A DNA stretch of 39,114 nt from Phycisphaerales bacterium (GTDB lineage Bacteria; Planctomycetota; Phycisphaerae; Phycisphaerales; UBA1924). Below, in pieces: positions 25,878 through 33,624 of the stretch. The position numbers were made by a program, and so were the translations under genes. Below the pieces are notes generated by a model that did no database searches, had not been told where the DNA came from, and worked only from the letters and a program-made list of their open reading frames with translations. Positions within the stretch are counted from its first letter, which is position 1, and every line of letters starts with the position of its first letter. The stretch covers positions 39,764 to 78,877 of the forward strand of contig JAEPOJ010000017.1 of assembly GCA_017642965.1 (NCBI GenBank), read 5' to 3'.

Positions 25878-27371
25878 ATGTCACACCGCAAGAACAAATC
25901 AATCAACGCAATCATTGCCGCAACCGTCGGCGCTGCCGCTTCCCTATCCAGCGCACAGAACCTGTTCACCTACCAGGGCACACTCAACGACAACGGCGCA
26001 CCAGCGGACGGCACATACGACTTCCGATTCACGCTCTGGGACGACCAGACCATCGGCGCACCCGATACACAGCTCGGCTTCACCAACCCACGCTCCGGCG
26101 TCCCCGTCGAGAACGGCGTCTTCTCCGTACAGCTCGACATGGGCACAACCGACTTCTCAACCGCGGCAGGACGCTACCTGCAGATCGAGGTCCGACCCTC
26201 CGGCGGCGGCGGCCCCTACACCACACTCAACCCGCGCACGCCCATCGACTTCGCGCCCCGCTCAATCTTCTCGCTCGGAGCAGAAGTCGCAGAACGCCTC
26301 ACACTCCCGTACGTCCAGAACGGGTTCCCAGCGAGCAGCAGCAGCGGAATCTTCAACATCACAAATATTGATACATCCGGCTACGCCATCGGCGCAGACG
26401 GGCCGACCTGGGGACTCGTCGGCTTCGGCGGCGATTACTCGTCGTTCCCACCCATCCAGACGCCGGCCGGCGTCTTCGGCATCGGTGAACGTGTCGGCAC
26501 CGGCGGCTCAAGCGACACAGGATCAGGCATATACGGCATCACCTCCACCGGCAACGGCGGCGAGTTCACCGTCCTCAGCACGAACTCTGGCAACGCCCTC
26601 CGTGCGCGTACCGCGGGCAGCGGGCACGCCGGACTCTTCGAGAGGGCAGCATTGACCGGCTCCACCGCCGCACTCCGCGTCACCAACGCATCAACTTCAT
26701 CCTCCGCCTACGGCGTCCACTCCACCATCACCTCCACAAGCCCCGGCGGCAACTCAACCGCACTCCGAGGCGAGAACCGAGGCGAAGGATTCCTCGGCAT
26801 AGGCGTCTGGGGATCGCACAACGGCTCCGGCTGGGGCATCTACGGCACAAGCGGATCAGGCGGGCTCGCAGGCAACTTCGCCGGGAATGTCTTTGTCTCC
26901 GGCTCACTCTCCAAGGGCTCGGGCACATTCAAAATCGACCACCCGCTTGACCCCGCAAACATGTACCTCTCGCACTCCTTCGTCGAATCGCCCGATATGA
27001 AGAACATCTACGACGGCGTCGTCACCCTCAACGAGGACGGCACCGCCACCGTCACCATGCCGTCCTACTTCGACGCGCTCAACACCGAGTTCCGATACCA
27101 GCTCACCTGCATCGGTGGCTACGCGCCCGTCTACATCGCCGAGGAAATCAACGAACGCCAGTTCTCAATCGCCGGCGGATCGCCAGGGCTCAAGGTCTCA
27201 TGGCAGATCACAGGCATCCGCCAGGACCCCTTCGCCCAGGCCAACCCCGTCATCGTCGAAGAGCAGAAATCCGCCCACGAACAGGGCCGATACCTCCACC
27301 CCGAGCTCTACGACCAGCCCGAGGAAAAAGGCATCTACTACGTCGACCCGGACACCCAGCAACAGAACTGA
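25878..27371 (+). CDS. Exported multi-repeat surface protein with C-terminal 'KIDHPLDPANMYL' domain
   Basis: A 497-residue protein from the ATG at 25878, preceded by GAGAGGG at a suitable distance and followed by a signal peptide (MSHRKNKSINAIIAATVGAAASLSSAQ). Residues 29-140 form a beta-rich domain starting FTYQGTLNDNGAPADGTYDFRFTLWDD, a pattern seen in many exported bacterial proteins. The middle (about 150-340) repeats Gly/Thr/Ser-rich units containing GVWGS, GIYGIT and GNALRA, like beta-helical adhesin or tail-fibre stalks. The C-terminal domain (about 345-480) carries FKIDHPLDPANMYLSHSFVESPDM and SWQITGIRQDPFA, which I know only from uncharacterised proteins of diverse bacteria. A cell-surface role is likely. 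The frame is open upstream into the repeat-invaded gene, so an 787-residue fusion is formally possible. Confidence 0.8.
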   Translation: MSHRKNKSINAIIAATVGAAASLSSAQNLFTYQGTLNDNGAPADGTYDFRFTLWDDQTIGAPDTQLGFTNPRSGVPVENGVFSVQLDMGTTDFSTAAGRYLQIEVRPSGGGGPYTTLNPRTPIDFAPRSIFSLGAEVAERLTLPYVQNGFPASSSSGIFNITNIDTSGYAIGADGPTWGLVGFGGDYSSFPPIQTPAGVFGIGERVGTGGSSDTGSGIYGITSTGNGGEFTVLSTNSGNALRARTAGSGHAGLFERAALTGSTAALRVTNASTSSSAYGVHSTITSTSPGGNSTALRGENRGEGFLGIGVWGSHNGSGWGIYGTSGSGGLAGNFAGNVFVSGSLSKGSGTFKIDHPLDPANMYLSHSFVESPDMKNIYDGVVTLNEDGTATVTMPSYFDALNTEFRYQLTCIGGYAPVYIAEEINERQFSIAGGSPGLKVSWQITGIRQDPFAQANPVIVEEQKSAHEQGRYLHPELYDQPEEKGIYYVDPDTQQQN

Positions 27372-27380
27372 CCGCCCGGA

Positions 27381-28193
27381 TCAGAACAGCACACGCACAC
27401 CCAGCGCCACCCCCCAGTCGAGCTCCGCTCGATGGTCGATATCGTTGACGATCGGAACGATCGGCGACAGCTCCACCGTGAACCGGCGCGCCTCATAGAG
27501 CACACCCGGCGCGACCCGCCACGCGAGATCGCCGTTCGTCTCGTAATCAACAAACGACTCCACCGTGAAATACCACGACGCCTCCGTCTCGCTCGTGTAC
27601 TCGCTCGGCGCGAGCCGGTACAGATACGACGTCTCCAGCGTCAACAGATCATCTGTGCCCGTCCCCGCGCTGATCGGGCTGGCGAGCCCGTCCGTGCTGA
27701 GCAGGTAGGTCGCCGCCGCGTTGATGCCGTGGCGACCCGAAACACGCGTAAAGATCAGACCGACCATCGGGTCCCAGCCATCGCTGCTCAGCCCGTCGGT
27801 GCCCGTCGGCATCCGAACACCACCGATCAGCGCGAGCCGGTTGGTATCGATCGGCCCGGGGTCGTGCTGCCAGAACCGCCACTTAAGCGACAAGGTCGCG
27901 TCGCCCAGACCGTTCTGATCGTCGATCCCGTTCTCGCGATCACGCAACACCGTCGGCACATTGAGCGTCAGCGCGATGTCCTTGGACACGCCGTAGGTCA
28001 GGCGGGTGTCGATCGTGAACTGATCGATCTCCTCATTGCCGAGCTCGTACTTTTCGAAACGGGCCTGCTCACGCCAGGTGATGCGCCCCTTGGCCGGCTG
28101 CGTCGCCGCAAGCGACAGCGCCGATTCCTGGGCGATGCTGATCGGGGCCAGCGCACAGATCGCGCTGGTGATGATGAGTTTCTGTATGCGCAT
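27381..28193 (-). CDS. Outer-membrane beta-barrel, 'phenol MetA'-like transporter family
   Basis: A 270-residue protein with a signal peptide (MRIQKLIITSAICALAPISIAQES). After it come alternating amphipathic strands (RITWREQARFEKYEL, FTIDTRLTYGVSKDIALTLNVPTVLR, ATLSLKWRFWQ, RLALIGGVRMPTGTDG, LETSYLYRLAP, SWYFTVESFVDYETNGDLAWRVAPGVLYEA, RFTVELSPIVPI). It ends in a terminal Phe (ALGVRVLF), the usual C-terminal signature of outer-membrane barrels. The family (PF13557-like) is found near metal-resistance and aromatic-degradation genes. It lies 7 bases after the HMA-domain lipoprotein gene and is probably translated from the same message. Metal export or uptake is inferred from that neighbour. Confidence 0.75.
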   Translation of the reverse strand: MRIQKLIITSAICALAPISIAQESALSLAATQPAKGRITWREQARFEKYELGNEEIDQFTIDTRLTYGVSKDIALTLNVPTVLRDRENGIDDQNGLGDATLSLKWRFWQHDPGPIDTNRLALIGGVRMPTGTDGLSSDGWDPMVGLIFTRVSGRHGINAAATYLLSTDGLASPISAGTGTDDLLTLETSYLYRLAPSEYTSETEASWYFTVESFVDYETNGDLAWRVAPGVLYEARRFTVELSPIVPIVNDIDHRAELDWGVALGVRVLF

Positions 28194-28200
28194 GGCTGGC

Positions 28201-28554
28201 TCACTTCTCGAACGCGATGGAGCGGAAGGTGAAGCCGCCGTCGTCGATGGCGCTGCGGAGCTGGGAGGGCGTCACGCCCACGCTCGGATCGAGATCGACG
28301 TGGACGGTGCCGGACGAGAGGTCGACGCGCGAGTCGGTGACGGCGTCGATGTTGCCCATCAGGATCGAGATGCTCTCGGCGCACATCGGGCAGCCGAGCC
28401 CGTCGACGCGGAGGGTAGCGCCGCTGGCGTAGACCATCTCGTCGCTGGCTTGCTGCGCGGGTTCGTCGTCGCGGGTCTGGGTTGAGGCGCACCCGATCAG
28501 GGTGAGGGGGAGAACAGCGGTCAGGGCGGTGGCGGTCAGTGTCTTGAACATCAT
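28201..28554 (-). CDS. Lipoprotein with heavy-metal-associated (HMA) domain
   Basis: A 117-residue protein. AAGGAG lies 7 bases before the ATG at 28554; a second ATG follows immediately. The signal ends in lipobox LIGC with Cys22. After a short linker comes an HMA fold: TLRVDGLGCPMCAESISILMG with CPMC at 55-58 (the metal-binding CxxC), then two strand-helix units ending in AIDDGGFTFRSIAF. Such domains carry Cu(I), Hg(II) or similar soft metals; this one is anchored in the envelope by its lipid, which is less common than the soluble MerP or CopZ forms. It lies between a Cys-rich exported protein and an outer-membrane barrel. Confidence 0.85.
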   Translation of the reverse strand: MMFKTLTATALTAVLPLTLIGCASTQTRDDEPAQQASDEMVYASGATLRVDGLGCPMCAESISILMGNIDAVTDSRVDLSSGTVHVDLDPSVGVTPSQLRSAIDDGGFTFRSIAFEK

Positions 28555-28651
28555 GGGAGAACTCCTTGCGCGATCGGCGCAGGTTGGGGTGTTTGGGTAT
28601 GGAAAGCGGAGACGGTTCATGCGCACGCTGCGCGCGGCATGATCCGTGTGC

Positions 28652-29041
28652 TCAGTTCAGCCATACCCCGACACGCGCAAGGAATCGGTTGTGCTCGGTG
28701 TGGCCCGGGGCGTCGTCGCAGAGCGAGGCGATCGCGGCGTAGGGCCGCTCGATCGTTTGGGCCTCGTGGGTCTGGGACGGTTCCGGGTCGGGGATCCATC
28801 GCTCGGGGTTGATGACGCCCGGCACATCGTCTGGTGAGGTGGGGACGCGGTCGTCCTGCTCGAGCTCGCCGCACCCGCAGCCGCAGCCGCCGGATTGGTC
28901 GGTGCTGGGCACGCACAGCGGGCAGCACGCAATCAGCGCTCCGCTACTGGTTTGCTCGGCGGTGTTCGCACCCATCGCGGCACGCAGCGAGAGCGTGTGC
29001 GTGCTCAGCAGCAGGATGGCGAGCAGCAGGCGGGGGATCAT
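28652..29041 (-). CDS. Cys-rich exported protein, possible metal-binding
   Basis: A 129-residue protein from the ATG at 29041; the frame is open 10 codons further. The N-terminus (MIPRLLLAILLLSTHTLSLRAAMG) is a signal peptide. The mature part has a Cys cluster: ACCPLC (Cys39, 40, 43) and GGCGCGCGE (Cys53, 55, 57), which fits thiolate metal binding. The rest is Pro/Asp-rich (PTSPDDVPGVINPERWIPDPEP). No family is recognised. It lies 97 bases upstream of the HMA lipoprotein on the same strand, which supports a joint role in metal handling in the envelope. Confidence 0.6.
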   Translation of the reverse strand: MIPRLLLAILLLSTHTLSLRAAMGANTAEQTSSGALIACCPLCVPSTDQSGGCGCGCGELEQDDRVPTSPDDVPGVINPERWIPDPEPSQTHEAQTIERPYAAIASLCDDAPGHTEHNRFLARVGVWLN

Positions 29042-29070
29042 CACCCTGAATATACACCGCGGGCGGGTCA

Positions 29071-30726
29071 TTATTCAACCGTTTCTAATTCTCTGACGCG
29101 TGTTCTCGCGTTGCGGATGGCGGCGCGTTCGTAGCGGGCGGCGTGGATGGGGCGGGTGTCGAGCAGGTCGGCGAGCGCCCGGCGCGTGATGGGGTGGGCC
29201 TCGCCGAGCGCGTAGCGCAGGACGAGGACGACGCGGTCGCGTTCTTCGAGCTGGCCGAGGATGCCCGCGATGCGGGGGTCGGGGTCGAGCCAGCGTTGCC
29301 AGGTGGAGACGGAGCGGGTCCAGTCCGGGATGTCGATGCCCGAGGCGATGCGGCGCATGGCGCGTCCGGTGCTGGCGGGCTGGGCGACGTCCGGCTGTGC
29401 GGCGGCGTAGCGGTTGACGGCGAGCCCGATGGGCGCGGCGATGCGTCCGCCGTGCGTCGGGTCGTGGCGGTCGATTGCGCCCGAGGCGACGCCGATCCCG
29501 CCGAGCACGAGCTGGGCGGCGCGGGTAGGCGTGAGCGAATCGATGGCGCCGCCGAGTCGGTTCTCGATGCTCGAGAGCACGAGCGTGAGCTGGGTGCTCA
29601 GCAGGGCGCGCTTGAGCATGGTGATCAGGCGGAGGTCGGTCTCGATCTCGTCGAGCAGCGAGGCGCTGGGGGCGCGGTCCTGGATCTGGGCGATGCGGTG
29701 CCCGCAGTGGCGGCGGAGGAGGAAGACGGCTCTGGCGCGGACCTGCTCTTCGTAGCCGACGCTGGGCGTGCGCAGGCGCATGGTGTCGATGAGTGCCGCG
29801 AGATCCTGGGGCGCGTGGGTGTGCTCGATGTGCTGGACGGGCTGGGGCTCGAGGGCTTCGCGCAGCTCGTCGTCATCGACGGGGATCTGCGGCAGGGCGA
29901 GCTCGCGGAGCAGGCGGGCGCGGGTGAGGCGCATGGCGCGTCCGATGGAGCTGACGCGGCGGTCGAGGTGCTTGGCGATCTGCTTTGGTTCGATGCCGCG
30001 CAGCTGGGCGCGGATAGCGAAGAGGCCCTCGCGGTCGCCGGCGGGCCCGGGCTCGCTGAAGATGGGCTTGCTGTGCTGCTCGTCGATCCGCAGGAGAACC
30101 TGGCGGACACCCTCGTGCGAGTGGCCGAGGCGCTGGGAGATGCGCAGGGCGGACTGTGAACGTGAGCAGCCGAGGCGGCGGTGGTAGGCGCGGGCCCAGC
30201 GCTCGATGCGGGCCAGCTCGCGCTGCGGGATGCGGTCGAAGCGTGCGGCGCGGCCGAGGCGGTCGGCGTGGAGGGTCTCGAACCATTCGACGGCGGAGAG
30301 TGGGAAGACGATGGAGCGGCGCCCCTGCCCGAGGTCGAGGCGTCGCGCGATCAGCCCGAGACGGCGGTAGCGCTCGATGGTCTTGCGGCTGACGCTCCAG
30401 CGCTGGCAGAGGTTGTTGATGCTCAGCGTGGGCTGGGTGATGTCTTGTGGTGTGAGTGAGGCGGCCTCGGAGATGGACTCGGCGAGCGCGGAGAGGTCGC
30501 CGCGGAGTGCGTCGCCGGGCACCATGTCTGGCGCGTCGATGTTGGGGCGGTAGGCGGTGACGCGGAAGACGACCCAGTCCTCGGGGTAGACGAGGTCGGG
30601 GTCGATCTGTGGCCCGAGCTCGTCGATGCGGTCGAGGTGGCGGATAAGAGTGGGCTTTGAGGCGAAGCCGAGTTCTCGCGCGAGTCGCGCGATGCAGGGG
30701 GTGCGGGCTTTGCTCAGGGCGGGCAT
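29071..30726 (-). CDS. Large sigma-70-like transcription regulator with internal MerR-like helix-turn-helix
   Basis: A 551-residue protein. Residues about 105-130 (LSINNLCQRWSVSRKTIERYRRLGLIARR) form a helix-turn-helix like that of MerR or excisionase-type proteins. A central helical part (about 165-270) contains a second HTH-like stretch (RISQRLGHSHEGVRQVLLRIDEQ), which resembles sigma region 4 wording. The C-terminal 60 residues (LEERDRVVLVLRYALGEAHPITRRALADLLDTRPIHAARYERAAIRNARTRVREL) match the layout of sigma-70 region 4. A part near 395-440 (AAQLVLGGIGVASGAIDRHDPTHGGRIAAPIGLAVNRY) could correspond to a diverged region 2. It is longer and richer in HTH modules than classical sigma factors. 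Role in promoter recognition is inferred. It starts 27 bases after the DUF5063 gene. Confidence 0.65.
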   Translation of the reverse strand: MPALSKARTPCIARLARELGFASKPTLIRHLDRIDELGPQIDPDLVYPEDWVVFRVTAYRPNIDAPDMVPGDALRGDLSALAESISEAASLTPQDITQPTLSINNLCQRWSVSRKTIERYRRLGLIARRLDLGQGRRSIVFPLSAVEWFETLHADRLGRAARFDRIPQRELARIERWARAYHRRLGCSRSQSALRISQRLGHSHEGVRQVLLRIDEQHSKPIFSEPGPAGDREGLFAIRAQLRGIEPKQIAKHLDRRVSSIGRAMRLTRARLLRELALPQIPVDDDELREALEPQPVQHIEHTHAPQDLAALIDTMRLRTPSVGYEEQVRARAVFLLRRHCGHRIAQIQDRAPSASLLDEIETDLRLITMLKRALLSTQLTLVLSSIENRLGGAIDSLTPTRAAQLVLGGIGVASGAIDRHDPTHGGRIAAPIGLAVNRYAAAQPDVAQPASTGRAMRRIASGIDIPDWTRSVSTWQRWLDPDPRIAGILGQLEERDRVVLVLRYALGEAHPITRRALADLLDTRPIHAARYERAAIRNARTRVRELETVE

Positions 30727-30753
30727 GATCGAGTTTATACGATCGGATCGGAC

Positions 30754-31284
30754 CTAGTTCACGCCGAGGCGGTACCGGATCTCGTGGATGGTCTGTATCG
30801 CGCGAGCCAGGTGCGTGCCCCAGTGGGTCTCGTAGTTGACACGCCACTTCCAGGATGCTTCGCGTCGAGCGTCAACGGTGTTCATGTCCCAATGGCGCAG
30901 GCCGTTCCTGAGATCAGAATAGATGTCCGCGAGGTCGTCCCAGAGCATGGATGCGCGGATGGCACAATAGTTGTCGGCGGGCTTTGCGGTGTTCCAGGAT
31001 TCGATGTGCAGGTCGTAGAGCTGGTTTGTTTCGTCCGCGGTGAGTTGTTCGAGTCGTTGAGCGATTGCTTTCCACTGCTCGTGCCTTCTGTCTCTGGACT
31101 CGGCGTCGGGTGTTTCGGGGGCGTCGGGGTCCGCGTCGATCTGCAGGATGGCGGCATGCAGGCGCGCAAGGAGGCGTTCCAGGCTTGAATAGAGATTGCG
31201 TGGGCGATCCTGCGTCAGCGCATCGATGAGCGCGCAGTACGCGCGTGCGGCGGCGGCGAACTCTTCGAGCGGTTGCGCGTCCAT
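30754..31284 (-). CDS. DUF5063 family protein
   Basis: A 176-residue cytoplasmic protein. Its start (EFAAAARAYCALIDALTQDRPRNLYSSLERLLARLHAAIL) and end (SMLWDDLADIYSDLRNGLRHWD...ASWKWRVNYETHWGTHLARAIQTIHEIRYRL) match the DUF5063 pattern, a helical family of unknown function. It starts 12 bases after the stop of mqnA, with AAGG before the ATG, and is followed by the sigma-like gene, so the three are probably co-transcribed. No catalytic residues are evident. Confidence 0.8.
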   Translation of the reverse strand: MDAQPLEEFAAAARAYCALIDALTQDRPRNLYSSLERLLARLHAAILQIDADPDAPETPDAESRDRRHEQWKAIAQRLEQLTADETNQLYDLHIESWNTAKPADNYCAIRASMLWDDLADIYSDLRNGLRHWDMNTVDARREASWKWRVNYETHWGTHLARAIQTIHEIRYRLGVN

Positions 31285-31296
31285 GAGGCCTTGCTC

Positions 31297-32184
31297 TTAC
31301 GGCGTTGTGAGGTGAGTCGAGTTGGACGTGACCCATCGCGGTTGTTTCGCGTCGAGGATGGCGTGCTCGCGGAGCATGGTTGCGAAGCGTTCGACGGCTT
31401 GGCGGGCGCGGTCGTCGACGTTGAAGCTGAGGAGCTGGCCGATGTAGGTTCGTGCGAGATCGGCGGGCCAGCTGTGGGCGGCGGCCTCGCGGGTGACGAG
31501 CCAGTCGAGGCGTTGGTCGTTGCGGAGGCGGACGCGCTCGAGCATGGCGGCGGCCTCGTCGATCATGGTGGAACCCAGGTCGTCTGCGCGGCACATCCAG
31601 CAGGCGTAGACGAACGGGAGGCCGGTGAGGGCGTGCCAAGCCTCGCCGAGGTCGATCTGGTGGGGGTAGCGAATTGCGGGGGGCGAGTCGGCGACGACCT
31701 TGTCGCCGATGATGAGCAGGGTCTCGGGCCATGCCTCGTCGGGGTTTACGTCGCGGCTCTGGGCGATGCTCATGCGTTCGCGGGCGTCGAACTCGACGAA
31801 CTCGGCGGCGATGTCGTGCTGCTCGCGGAGGAGCAGGTCGGCGAGCATGACGGAGGTGTGCGAGTCGGTGTCGGCGTGGACGCGTGTGATCTGTTCGATG
31901 GGGACGGATGAGAAGAGGCGGACGGTGAGGGTCGGGCCGTCGCAGCCGATCATGCCCGATGGGATGAGGGCGAGGTCGTTTTCTGGGTTGAGGGCGTCGA
32001 CGATGGATGCGAGCCCGACGTCGGTTTCGTTGGCGGTCAGCATGGGGGCGATCCTGGCGGGGACCGCTTTGACGAGGCGGCAGCCGTCCCACGTGTTGAG
32101 CCCCTCAATCAGGGTGATGGTGTTGAGGAACTGGACCGCGGCTATGCGGGTGGGTTTGGTGCTGTGGTCGTTGTCTCTGGGCAT
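31297..32184 (-). CDS. mqnA: Chorismate dehydratase of the futalosine menaquinone pathway
   Basis: A 295-residue protein from the ATG at 32184; the frame is open to 32421, but that part overlaps the structured RNA region and has no family character. It begins TRIAAVQFLNTITLIEGL, the MqnA opening (RIGxVxYLNxxPL). It continues with VPARIAPMLTANETDVGLASIVDAL, LIPSGMIGCDGPTLTVRLFSSVPIEQITRVHADTDSHTSVMLADLLL and LIIGDKVV, then DLGEAWHALTGLPFVYACWMC. The enzyme turns chorismate into 3-enolpyruvyl-benzoate, the first step of the alternative menaquinone route. The other mqn genes are not in this window. It is the first gene of a minus-strand run down to 27381. Confidence 0.88.
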   Translation of the reverse strand: MPRDNDHSTKPTRIAAVQFLNTITLIEGLNTWDGCRLVKAVPARIAPMLTANETDVGLASIVDALNPENDLALIPSGMIGCDGPTLTVRLFSSVPIEQITRVHADTDSHTSVMLADLLLREQHDIAAEFVEFDARERMSIAQSRDVNPDEAWPETLLIIGDKVVADSPPAIRYPHQIDLGEAWHALTGLPFVYACWMCRADDLGSTMIDEAAAMLERVRLRNDQRLDWLVTREAAAHSWPADLARTYIGQLLSFNVDDRARQAVERFATMLREHAILDAKQPRWVTSNSTHLTTP

Positions 32185-32249
32185 GGTGAGAAGTTCGTGT
32201 TTTGGGGGTGCGTGGGGGCGATTCTCCCAAAGAATCACGGAATTCAGCG

Positions 32250-32576
32250 GGTCTACCGATACATTGGGTGGCACGGGACCTGATTGTCCGTACATTGAAT
32301 GCAGACCGAGGCAGAAAAGCCGACTGGGACGGGTTTTACGGGCAGCATTATCGGTTGTCCTTCTCTCTGAACGGGTCTTCGGACCCGGCCCTGAGCGGAC
32401 GGCGTGCCGAGGCACATTCACAGTGGGCGGGGCTGCTCTCCACCGCTGGTTCGGACAAGGTGGGTCCCCAGGACAGAATATGGGCCCGTGCGTTGCACCA
32501 CGAGCCCAACGAACCAGTACGAGTTACCTACCCACCCGGCGTCGGGTTGCGCTACAGCCCGGCGTCGCTTTTTTTG
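32250..32576 (+). ncRNA. Candidate structured non-coding RNA upstream of the NeuD-like gene
   Basis: The 462-base gap 32185-32646 has no credible gene, but it folds well on the plus strand and ends in an intrinsic terminator (32537-32575). Elements: CGGGTC-TTCG-GACCCG (32372-32387, a UUCG tetraloop stem); a GTGC/GCAC stem around CGAG; CTGG...CCAG enclosing GGAC/GTCC; and GGGC...GCCC enclosing GTGC/GCAC around GTT. The 5' end is uncertain (TACATT at about 32291 could be a -10 box). I looked for the signatures of RNase P RNA, tmRNA, SRP RNA and 6S RNA and could not establish any. It could also be a long leader of the 32647 gene. Confidence 0.5.
32537..32575 (+). terminator. Strong intrinsic terminator with no plus-strand gene before it
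   Basis: A 13-bp stem (three G-T pairs) joins CGGCGTCGGGTTG (32537-32549) and CAGCCCGGCGTCG (32555-32567) around CGCTA. It is followed by C and seven T (32569-32575). The nearest upstream gene is mqnA, transcribed the other way, so the terminated RNA must start inside the gap. Confidence 0.8.
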
Positions 32577-32646
32577 CGCCGACTTTTTTGGCTGCTGTCG
32601 TGGCGATCGTTCTTGCGTTTCTGTGGGGGTGTCCGATAGTGGGTGC

Positions 32647-33261
32647 ATGAGCGCACGGGGCATTCTTCTTATTGGCGGTGGCGGGCACGCGAAGGTGGTG
32701 TTCGACACGATCCGTGCGTCCGGCATGGGGGTGATCGGGTATTGCGACGACAACGCGCACAGCGCGATGTCGGGCACGCTTGAGTATCTCGGAGCGATCG
32801 GGGGCGCGTCGGGCCACGATGCGCCGGTGGTGATCGCGATCGGTGATGTTGGGACGCGCCGGCGGTTCATCGGCGAGCTGGGGAGCGGTGCGCGGGTTGC
32901 GGAGCCGATCATCCACCCGAGCGCGGTGGTGAGCGCGAGCGCGGAGCTTGGCGAGGGTGTTCTTGTCGGGGCGGGTGCGGTGATCAACGCGGATGCGCGG
33001 GTTGGCTCGCACGTGATCATCAACTCGGGCGTGATCGTGGAGCACGATTGCCGTATCGGAGAGAACGTGCACGTGGCGCCCGGGACGGTGCTGGGTGGCG
33101 GGGTGAGCGTTGGCAGCGATTCGCTTGTGGGGATTGGGGCGCGGGTGCTGCCGGGCGTTGTTGTTGGTGCTGGGTGTGTTGTTGGCGCGGGCGCGGTGGT
33201 GACGCGTGATGTTGGGGATGGGGAGACGGTGGTTGGTGTGCCGGGGAGGGTGAGGGAGTAG
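32647..33261 (+). CDS. NeuD/PglD-type sugar O- or N-acyltransferase
   Basis: A 204-residue protein. The N-terminal Rossmann-like part starts ARGILLIGGGGHAKVVFDTIRASG (Gly-rich loop at 10-14), and a left-handed beta-helix of hexapeptide repeats follows from about residue 90 (ASAELGEGVLVGAGAVINADARVGSHVIINSGVIVEHDCRIGENVHVAPGTVLGGG...). His and Asn in the helix coil region (VEHDCRIGENVHVAPG) are in the place of the family's catalytic His. It should acetylate a nucleotide-activated or amino sugar for a surface glycan. The ATG at 32647 lies about 70 bases after the terminator of the candidate RNA. Confidence 0.88.
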   Translation: MSARGILLIGGGGHAKVVFDTIRASGMGVIGYCDDNAHSAMSGTLEYLGAIGGASGHDAPVVIAIGDVGTRRRFIGELGSGARVAEPIIHPSAVVSASAELGEGVLVGAGAVINADARVGSHVIINSGVIVEHDCRIGENVHVAPGTVLGGGVSVGSDSLVGIGARVLPGVVVGAGCVVGAGAVVTRDVGDGETVVGVPGRVRE

Positions 33262-33480
33262 GGACTGGGCGATTGCCACTGGGGGAGAGGGTACGCGGAG
33301 GTGGCAGAGGGCGCAGAGGACGCAGAGGAGCGAGAGGGGATTGGGGAGGCGCTGCTTTGTCCCGCCTGCGGCGGGCTCAAAGCAGGGCACCCGGGGTGTT
33401 GGGAGATGACCCCATCCGTCTTCGGCTTCGCCGAATCCACCTTCCCCGCTGGGGCGGGGAAGGAGCGCGGAGAGGAACGA
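33262..33480 (-). repeat. Inverted composite repeat island
   Basis: Read on the minus strand this has the same order as the forward islands. A two-hairpin element of the CCTTCCCC/GGGGAAGG subtype (33408-33463; hairpin 2 TTCGGC/GCCGAA around GAA, tail GGATGGGGTC) is followed by a GCCCGCCGCAGGCGGGC-type hairpin (about 33360-33377), module C (33290-33334) and a remnant of module E (33267-33278). The rest of the gap to 33575 holds nothing I recognise. Confidence 0.8.
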
Positions 33481-33575
33481 CCCTTTTGACTTGCTGTGCT
33501 CGACGCTGCCCCGCTTGTACGGTGGGTGTGAGGATCCGTGGTGTGCGGGGCTTGGTGTGACTGGTTGTGGGCGTG

Positions 33576-33599
33576 AAAAACCCCCGTCTGGGACGGGGG
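33576..33599 (-). terminator. Intrinsic terminator of the 33625 gene
   Basis: On the minus strand CCCCCGTC (from 33599) pairs with GACGGGGG around CCA and is followed by five T (33576-33580). It lies 26 bases after the stop codon at 33625. Confidence 0.85.
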
Positions 33600-33624
33600 G
33601 CTTGTTGATCTTGGGGTGGGGGTG

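Noticed and set aside
17530..26000. CRISPR array
   Set aside because: The repeats are spaced irregularly, differ in modules and orientation, and have no unique spacers of constant size; no cas gene is present.
29143..30159. Plus-strand frame of 338 codons opposite the sigma-like gene
   Set aside because: Gly/Ala/Asp/Val-rich shadow with no motifs.
32250..32576. Identity of the candidate RNA as RNase P RNA, tmRNA, SRP RNA or 6S RNA
   Set aside because: The GGAAAGTC-type RNase P core, the tmRNA tRNA-like ends, the SRP GGAAG/AGCAGCC loop and a 6S-type long interrupted stem were not found, so no name is given.
32202..32639. Plus-strand frame of 145 codons between mqnA and the NeuD-like gene
   Set aside because: It crosses the strong terminator at 32537-32575, has no ribosome-binding site and looks like no protein family.
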